A stretch of 8,981 bases of DNA, from the NCBI GenBank assembly GCA_026196445.1, contig JAPHTE010000056.1, positions 1-8,981 on the forward strand, written 5' to 3'. The position numbers and the translations under genes were made by a program. Under the pieces are notes generated by a model, which saw nothing but the letters and a program-made list of their open reading frames with translations, had not been told where the DNA came from and ran no database searches. The stretch is from Lysobacterales bacterium (lineage in GTDB: Bacteria > Pseudomonadota > Gammaproteobacteria > Xanthomonadales > SZUA-36). Numbering within the stretch: the first letter of the stretch is position 1; the number at the start of each line of letters is the position of its first letter. Shown one piece after another: positions 6,053 to 8,981 of the stretch.

Positions 6053-6083
6053 TGTAACCTTTTCTCTTCGGCCCACGTATCCG
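6053..6083 (+). promoter_or_regulatory. ECF promoter of the spondin-domain gene
   Basis: The -35 TGTAACC (6053-6059) and -10 CGTATCCG (6076-6083) have the same 16-bp spacing as the promoter before the second sigma gene; both boxes are identical. An A/T-rich tract (6029-6039) precedes it. The predicted start near 6088-6090 gives a leader of about 140 nt. The two-copy match in non-coding DNA makes the spondin gene a likely direct target of the neighbouring ECF sigma. Confidence 0.75.
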
Positions 6084-6090
6084 CTTCCAA

Positions 6091-6106
6091 ACCGACACCA
6101 GTCGGT
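6091..6106 (+). other. Small hairpin at the predicted 5' end of the spondin mRNA
   Basis: ACCGAC (6091-6096) pairs perfectly with GTCGGT (6101-6106) around an ACCA loop. If transcription starts 6-8 nt after the -10, this stem would sit at the extreme 5' end of the message, where such hairpins are known to slow decay. Function is inferred from position only. Confidence 0.35.
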
Positions 6107-6228
6107 CAGCCGCTACCTGCAAACGGCAACCAGAGTTATTCATGGAAGCAGTTTCATACCTAGCGCATTCCTGACCAGGGTAAAGACTTTCCTGGCCGAT
6201 CCGAGCATATAAATAAGGAGTTGATCAT

Positions 6229-6963
6229 ATGAAAGTAGCAAATTTGAAGAGCGTTCTTTTGGGTGCTGCGCTTGTCGCTGGCAGCATCGCCCTGACACCT
6301 GCCGCCATGGCCGGCGGCAATGACCGTATGTACGAGGTCACGATCCAGAATGCGACCCTGGGCCAGCCTCTCTCACCGCCGGTCATCGCGACCCACACCA
6401 ATGCATTCCAGCTTTTCGAGTTGGGGCCAGTGCCATCTATGGCAGATAGCGATTACGACCTGTACTTTGCGCTTGCCACCGTGGCGGAAACCGGCTATCC
6501 GTTCCACTTGCTGGACGAAGTCGCCTCGGCTAACGGCGTCTGGGATGCGGTCGCATTACCAAAAGATAACGGCCCGATGATACCACCCGTCATTTTCCCC
6601 GGTGATTCCAATTCCACCATCATCAGCGCCGCGGGCAATGCCAAGTACCTCAGCGTGGCATCCATGCTGGGAATGACCAACGACGGATTCTGGGCCGTAC
6701 GTGGTGCCAAACTGCCGCGCGGTGTTGGCGATATGACCCGCGTTTTTGCCAACGGCTATGACGCGGGCAGCGAGGCCAATGCAGAAACTGATACGACCGT
6801 GGGCGGTGCTGACGGCGACAACGGTGCAACGGGTGCCGGAATCAATACAAACGGCGAAGGTTACATCCACGTTCATTACGGCGTTCAAGGCATCGGCGAC
6901 CTCTCGCCGGCACAAGACTGGCGCAACCCGGTGGTCGAGGTGACCATCGAGCGCATCGAGTAA
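6229..6963 (+). CDS. Secreted spondin-N-domain protein, probable ECF target
   Basis: 244 residues. ATG 6229 has a perfect AAGGAG (6215-6220) 8 nt upstream. A Sec signal peptide covers residues 1-28, with cleavage after AMA. The mature protein shows the bacterial spondin-N pattern: YEVTIQNATLGQPLSPPVIATH, FQLFELG, a central PGDSNSTIISA, MLGMTNDGFWAV, YDAGSEANAETD, then IHVHYGVQGIGDL and a closing DWRNPVVEVTIERI. There are no cysteines after the signal peptide. Spondin-N is a beta-sandwich fold, in eukaryotes an extracellular-matrix domain with a calcium site; the bacterial role is not established. The gene is monocistronic, with its own ECF promoter and terminator, and lies 242 bp after the anti-sigma gene. 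It may be a periplasmic or surface protein made in response to envelope or metal stress (inference). Confidence 0.9.
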   Translation: MKVANLKSVLLGAALVAGSIALTPAAMAGGNDRMYEVTIQNATLGQPLSPPVIATHTNAFQLFELGPVPSMADSDYDLYFALATVAETGYPFHLLDEVASANGVWDAVALPKDNGPMIPPVIFPGDSNSTIISAAGNAKYLSVASMLGMTNDGFWAVRGAKLPRGVGDMTRVFANGYDAGSEANAETDTTVGGADGDNGATGAGINTNGEGYIHVHYGVQGIGDLSPAQDWRNPVVEVTIERIE

Positions 6964-7001
6964 TTCGGGAGTTACACTCCCTCAACTGGTCGCATGACCT
7001 T

Positions 7002-7044
7002 GGCCCCGCGAGCGCCTACATTGGCCCGCGGGGCCTTTATCTTT
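7002..7044 (+). terminator. Rho-independent terminator after the spondin gene
   Basis: A perfect 9-bp stem (GGCCCCGCG 7002-7010 with CGCGGGGCC 7027-7035) with a 16-nt loop is followed by TTTATCTTT on the + strand. It is 38 bp past the spondin stop. There is no T run on the minus side, so it probably does not serve the convergent lipoprotein gene. Confidence 0.82.
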
Positions 7045-7074
7045 CCTGGGTTTAAAGGTCAGAATAAAAAGAGC

Positions 7075-7506
7075 CTAGACCGCCTGGCAGGTGAATTCGA
7101 TCTCTGCCGTGTAGTCCTTGCCAGACGTCATCGTTGAACCGGCCGCACCAGCGCTTTCGAGGACCGTTCCGGCATCGTGATCACCATTTGACTTGATGAT
7201 ACCTCCGATAACGGTGGCCGCCTCTGACTGCCTGCGGATGGCTGTTCGCTGGCGCTCGTCCATGGTTCCTTCATACCAGACCTCGTCGTAGGTGAAAACG
7301 GCCTCCAAGCCGCGCTCTTCACAATACTTGACGGCCGCCTTATGGGCCGCCTTCTCAGCCCAGTGCTTTTCAATGTCACGCGCTACGACGCGGTTCACAT
7401 TATCCTTGCCTGGCATCACCCTAACGCTGGCAGTACAGGCGGTTGCCGCAATGACCACGACAAACAGGGCAACGAGTTGCTTGGTTGTATCAAAACATAT
7501 ATTCAC
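7075..7506 (-). CDS. Small putative lipoprotein of unknown function
   Basis: 143 residues from GTG 7506. This start is preferred over the ATG at 7548 because AAGGAG lies 7 nt upstream and the protein then begins with a compact lipoprotein signal: a short N-terminus, the core LVALFVVVIAATAC, and lipidation cysteine C24. The longer form would put about 14 basic or polar residues before it with no ribosome site. The mature part has one cysteine in the middle (KYCEERGLEAVF) and one near the end (EIEFTCQAV), a pattern seen in several small envelope lipoproteins and compatible with a disulfide. A glycine/serine-rich stretch (GAAGSTMTSG) precedes the last strand. No family was recognised. It is monocistronic, convergent with the spondin gene and divergent from the decarboxylase. 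Confidence 0.72.
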   Translation of the reverse strand: MNICFDTTKQLVALFVVVIAATACTASVRVMPGKDNVNRVVARDIEKHWAEKAAHKAAVKYCEERGLEAVFTYDEVWYEGTMDERQRTAIRRQSEAATVIGGIIKSNGDHDAGTVLESAGAAGSTMTSGKDYTAEIEFTCQAV

Positions 7507-7584
7507 AATTTTGCTCCTTGACCGTCTCCCTGCAGTTGTATCATCCACACCCTGCCTGAACTACCTCTGAACGAAAGGCAGATT

Positions 7585-7626
7585 TTGCGCAATAAGCGGG
7601 TGGTCAATGTACCTTCAATGGTCAAT
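7585..7626. promoter_or_regulatory. Candidate operator region between lipoprotein and decarboxylase genes
   Basis: The divergent intergenic region holds the 8-bp palindrome TTGCGCAA (7585-7592) and a direct repeat TGGTCAAT (7601-7608 and 7619-7626, 18 bp apart). The second copy ends 6 bp before the decarboxylase ATG. On the minus strand each repeat reads ATTGACC, a -35-like hexamer. This could be a regulator site; no regulator gene is adjacent in the window. Confidence 0.3.
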
Positions 7627-7631
7627 AATCA

Positions 7632-8981
7632 ATGGACAAACCTGGAGACCACGATTTGAATTCCGAATTGAAACGCGCAGCAGAACTTGCCGCCGAATAC
7701 ATTGATTCTTTCGATCACCAGAAAGTCAGTATAGAAACCGATCCGGACAAGCTGCGCGGGCGCTTGAGGAAGGAATTGACCAACACTGGCCTGCCACCAC
7801 TGCAAGTGATCGACGAACTCGCAGAAGATGCACGTGAAGGCCTTTTGAATACCGGTAGTGGGCGCTTCTTTGGCTGGGTCATCGGCGGCGGGATCCCGGT
7901 CACGATCGCCGCCGACTGGCTAACCTCGGCCTGGGACCAGAACGCGGCTGCCTTCGCCTGCTCACCATCTGCCGCCATCATCGAAGACGTTGCCGCGGAC
8001 TGGCTGAAAGACATCCTCGGCTTGCCGCAGCACGCTTCCTTCGCGTTCGTCACCGGTTGCCAGATGGCGCACGTCACCGCCCTGGCGGCGGCCCGCCACA
8101 GGATTCTGGCCGACAAGGGCTGGTCGGTCGAGATCCAGGGACTGGCCGGCAGCCCACCAATCCGCGTCATCGTGGGTGAGCACCACGAGACCCTGTTACG
8201 TGCACTGCGTCATCTCGGTATCGGCACCGCTGCGGTCGTGCAGGTCGCGATGCACGATGATGGCACCATCGATGTCAACGCCCTTGAAACCGAACTTGCA
8301 AGGAATCCGGACATGCCGACCATCGTGTCACTGGCCGCCGGCGACCTGAACCGCGGCGCCTTTGACCCGTTCGACGAAGCCTGCGACCTGGCCCACACAC
8401 ACGGCGCCTGGGTGCACATCGACGGCGCCTTTGGCCTGTGGGTGGCCTCCAGCCCACGTTTGCGCCACCTGGTAAAAGGGGTCGAAAAAGCCGACTCATG
8501 GGCGACCGACGCGCACAAGTGGCTGAATGTTCCTTACGACAGTGGTGTCGCCTTCGTTGCGGACACCGAGGCACACAAGAGCGCGATGTCGATACCGGCC
8601 GCTTACAAGGTCGAGGTTGACAACGTGCGTGACCAGATCGACTGGGGGCCAGAATGGTCAAGACGTGCGCGTGGTATCCCGATTTACGCAGCGCTGCGGA
8701 CTTTAGGACGCAGCGGTGTTGCGCAGGTGATCGAGCGTTGTTGCGACCTGACCCGGGAACTGGTGTCGAAACTCGCTGAACTACCCGGCGTCGAAGTGCT
8801 CTCCGCGCCGGTCATCAACCAGGGACTGGTGCGGTTTATCGACTCCAACGGCGATCACGACGCACGTACCGATGAAGTCATAAATCGTGTCAATGAAAGC
8901 GGTGAAGCCTGGTTTGGCCCCACTGTATGGAAAGGCATGCGGGTCATGCGTATCTCGCTGAGTAACTTCCGTACCACCGCC
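7632..8981 (+). CDS. PLP-dependent group II decarboxylase-like protein (3' end outside window)
   Basis: 450 codons, open to the right edge; family members are about 450-500 residues, so little is missing. Fold-type I features occur in order: TGCQMAHVTALAAARH (cofactor phosphate-binding region), GEHHETLLRALRHLGIG with the histidine that usually stacks on PLP, AAGDLNRGAFDPFDE, HIDGAFGLW with D264 for the pyridine nitrogen, and TDAHKWLNVPYDSG with K296 as the likely Schiff-base lysine. This fits the aromatic-L-amino-acid/glutamate decarboxylase superfamily, especially the HIDGAFG-type members often annotated as aspartate aminotransferase family proteins. The substrate cannot be told. ATG 7632 lacks a ribosome site; TTG 7656, with GGAG 8 nt upstream, is a real alternative. 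It is probably cytoplasmic and shows no sign of belonging to the ECF circuits. Confidence 0.9.
   Translation, partial: MDKPGDHDLNSELKRAAELAAEYIDSFDHQKVSIETDPDKLRGRLRKELTNTGLPPLQVIDELAEDAREGLLNTGSGRFFGWVIGGGIPVTIAADWLTSAWDQNAAAFACSPSAAIIEDVAADWLKDILGLPQHASFAFVTGCQMAHVTALAAARHRILADKGWSVEIQGLAGSPPIRVIVGEHHETLLRALRHLGIGTAAVVQVAMHDDGTIDVNALETELARNPDMPTIVSLAAGDLNRGAFDPFDEACDLAHTHGAWVHIDGAFGLWVASSPRLRHLVKGVEKADSWATDAHKWLNVPYDSGVAFVADTEAHKSAMSIPAAYKVEVDNVRDQIDWGPEWSRRARGIPIYAALRTLGRSGVAQVIERCCDLTRELVSKLAELPGVEVLSAPVINQGLVRFIDSNGDHDARTDEVINRVNESGEAWFGPTVWKGMRVMRISLSNFRTTA

Noticed and set aside
7715..8661. Several minus-strand frames at the right end
   Set aside because: They oppose an uninterrupted 450-codon PLP enzyme frame with intact catalytic motifs, which runs off the window.

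Overview
The window looks like chromosomal DNA of a free-living, Gram-negative proteobacterium, most likely a gammaproteobacterium. The reasons are moderate-to-high GC, many Sec signal peptides and a lipoprotein, ECF sigma factors, CutA, and an NrsF/DUF1109-type anti-sigma. No species can be named from the sequence alone. I see no rRNA, tRNA, CRISPR array, complete insertion sequence or phage gene.

Layout. Bases 3-176 hold the C-terminus of an unidentified, AT-richer gene on the + strand. A strong minus-strand terminator (250-283) ends the first operon, which reads leftward from 3238 to 307. Its order is ECF sigma factor, single-pass membrane protein with HEAT-like repeats (probable anti-sigma), and two tandem secreted DUF4097-type beta-helical paralogs. 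All junctions are overlapping or about 10 bp. Upstream lie cutA (-) and, divergent from it, a PrsW-family intramembrane metalloprotease (+).

The second signalling module reads rightward. An ECF sigma factor (4665-5330) overlaps by 4 bp a six-helix DUF1109/NrsF-type membrane anti-sigma (5327-5986). Next comes a monocistronic secreted spondin-domain protein (6229-6963), closed by a strong terminator. The same bipartite promoter, TGTAACC-N16-CGTATCCG, lies upstream of both the sigma gene and the spondin gene. This supports an autoregulated ECF circuit with the spondin protein as a direct target.

The right end has a small lipoprotein on the - strand (7075-7506). Divergent from it is a PLP-dependent group II decarboxylase-like gene (+), which runs off the window edge with its active-site lysine present.

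Functional picture (inference). Two independent envelope-stress circuits lie on either side of a PrsW-type protease, a family known in Bacillus for cleaving a single-pass anti-sigma. The first circuit would put DUF4097 proteins into the periplasm, one of which carries a His/Cys-rich putative metal site. The second would export a spondin-fold protein under a cysteine-bearing, NrsF-like redox or metal sensor. CutA, a protein linked to divalent metals, sits between them.
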